From assembly GCA_002332795.1 (NCBI GenBank), contig DDBP01000076.1:1-6470 (forward strand): a DNA stretch of 6,470 nucleotides, in the 5' to 3' direction. The translations under genes and the position numbers were made by a program. The stretch comes from Anaerolineales bacterium UBA2029 (lineage in GTDB: Bacteria > Chloroflexota > Anaerolineae > Aggregatilineales > Aggregatilineaceae). Below, one piece after another: positions 5,642 through 6,470 of the stretch. Numbering within the stretch: the first letter of the stretch is position 1; every line of letters starts with the position of its first letter. The notes under the pieces are model-generated. The model ran no database searches. It saw only the letters and a program-made list of their open reading frames with translations, and was not told the DNA's origin.

Positions 5642-6178
5642 GTGGTAAACCCAGACACTCTGCTGACCGCTGGCGGCATTTTCGTGTTGCGCGTAGTCGG
5701 CAACATGATCACGACAGTACGGCTGGTGCTGATCGTGCGCGGGCAGAAGATGCCCGCGTCGCTGCTGGCAATCCTGGAGACGCTGATCTTCGCCGTGGCC
5801 CTGGGCAGCGTTGTCTCCAACCTCAACAATGTCTGGAACCTGGGTGCCTACAGCGTGGGCTTCGCCGTCGGCGGCTACCTGGGCATGACTCTCGAACAGC
5901 GCCTGATTCAGCGCTTCGTCTCGGTGCACGTCATCTCGCCGCAGCTTTCGCATGAGATCGCTGTGGCCATCCGCGCGGCGGGCTTCGGCGCGACCGAGAC
6001 CTACGGTCAGGGCGCGCAAGGGCAGGTCGGCGCGGTGACGGCGGTAGTCAAGCACCAGGACGTAGGCACAGTCGTCAAAGAAATTCACCGCGTTGACCCC
6101 AACGCCTTCGTCATGCTCGAAGAACTGCGCGGCATCTCGCACGGCTATTTCCGACGCCTTAACCGACACGAACGATAA
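5642..6178 (+). CDS. UPF0316-family membrane protein (DUF5698 + DUF2179)
   Basis: Conserved membrane protein of 178 residues, about the usual length for UPF0316. The N-terminal half has three hydrophobic helices (about 6-31, 39-60 and 66-82) with the family's LRVVGNMITTVRLVLIVRG (16-34) and YSVGFAVGGYLGMTLEQ (70-86). The C-terminal half is a small soluble DUF2179-type domain with AIRAAGFGATETYGQGAQG (109-127), a glycine-rich turn, and DPNAFVMLEELR (152-163). The molecular role of the family is not established; the soluble domain resembles the one attached to YitT-type proteins. The frame is open far upstream, but the GTG at 5642 is chosen because AAGGGG (5628-5633) lies 8 nt upstream, the family homology starts there, and the upstream residues are non-membrane Arg-rich sequence overlapping the previous gene. 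tilS begins 4 nt after its stop. Confidence 0.88.
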   Translation: MVNPDTLLTAGGIFVLRVVGNMITTVRLVLIVRGQKMPASLLAILETLIFAVALGSVVSNLNNVWNLGAYSVGFAVGGYLGMTLEQRLIQRFVSVHVISPQLSHEIAVAIRAAGFGATETYGQGAQGQVGAVTAVVKHQDVGTVVKEIHRVDPNAFVMLEELRGISHGYFRRLNRHER

Positions 6179-6182
6179 CGCC

Positions 6183-6470
6183 ATGTCCGATCTCCTCGCC
6201 CGTGTGACTCAGGCCATCGAGCGCCATGGGCTGTGCGCCGCTGGTCAGACGGTCGTCGTGGGGGTATCGGGCGGCGTGGACTCGCTGGTGTTGCTGCATG
6301 TGCTGCTGGCCCTGCGCGACCGGCTGAGCATCCGGCTGCACGTCGCCACCCTCGATCACGGCCTGCGCGGAGAAGCAGGCGCGGCGGATGCCGCCTTCGT
6401 CCGGGCGACGGCGGCAGCGTGGGGCGTGCCCTGCACCGCAGGTCGCGCCGACGTGCCCGCCCTGGCCGAC
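6183..6470 (+). CDS. tilS: tRNA(Ile)-lysidine synthase TilS, N-terminal 96 residues (3' end outside window)
   Basis: ATP-dependent cytoplasmic enzyme that attaches lysine to C34 of the CAU-anticodon tRNA-Ile, changing its codon from AUG to AUA and its charging from Met to Ile. The visible part is the start of the PP-loop ATPase domain. VVVGVSGGVDSLVLLHVL (24-41) contains the SGGxDS nucleotide-binding loop (29-34). It is followed by VATLDHGLRGEAGAADAAFV (54-73), the family's H/LDHxLR...(A/S)..D..FV segment, and an A..WGVPC strand (78-84). The start is ATG 6183, 4 nt after the UPF0316 stop. The upstream purine match is poor, so translation may depend on coupling. The frame is open to the window edge with no sign of damage. 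Other PP-loop enzymes (TtcA, MesJ-like) are possible, but the LDHGLR motif favours TilS. Confidence 0.93.
   Translation, partial: MSDLLARVTQAIERHGLCAAGQTVVVGVSGGVDSLVLLHVLLALRDRLSIRLHVATLDHGLRGEAGAADAAFVRATAAAWGVPCTAGRADVPALAD

Overview
The window is strongly G+C-rich bacterial chromosomal DNA. It holds seven protein genes with short gaps, no RNA gene, no mobile element and no CRISPR array. Five of the seven genes appear to start at GTG or TTG. The best taxonomic hint is the 858-residue membrane protein. Its architecture is a multi-spanning GT-C-like membrane part followed by extracytoplasmic beta-sandwich domains, including a FVHL...D..P...W..G....LP.DLPPGDY...G..DP.SG.RL pattern. I associate this with Chloroflexota (Anaerolineae and relatives). 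That assignment is inference from memory and was not searched.

Left part, minus strand (1-3365): a large putative membrane glycosyltransferase-like protein lies upstream of an aldehyde dehydrogenase whose 3' end runs off the left edge of the window. The 116-bp gap between them is markedly A+T-rich in its middle. It carries an 8-bp inverted repeat plus a third half-site, which suggests the dehydrogenase has its own regulated promoter.

Right part, plus strand (3522-6470): a divergent region of about 150 bp separates the membrane protein from a receiver-domain response regulator. Next come a two-TM protein with a NERD-like domain and a single-TM protein with a PPC-like exported domain. The last two are only 4 nt apart and probably translationally coupled. 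After a structured 142-nt gap with a good extended -10 promoter come a UPF0316 (DUF5698/DUF2179) membrane protein and, 4 nt later, the start of tilS, the tRNA(Ile)-lysidine synthase gene, cut by the right edge.

How the genes might work together: the regulator, NERD-like and PPC-like genes are co-oriented. They look like a small uncharacterised envelope-associated module with a cytoplasmic phospho-receiver, a membrane protein with a cytoplasmic domain, and a membrane-anchored external beta domain. The NERD-like protein lacks the E-x-K signature residues expected of the domain, so a scaffolding or binding role is more likely than nuclease activity. UPF0316-tilS is a separate transcription unit. 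Nothing proves a new biological system here. The best leads are the degenerate NERD/PPC pair and the structured leader in front of the UPF0316 gene.
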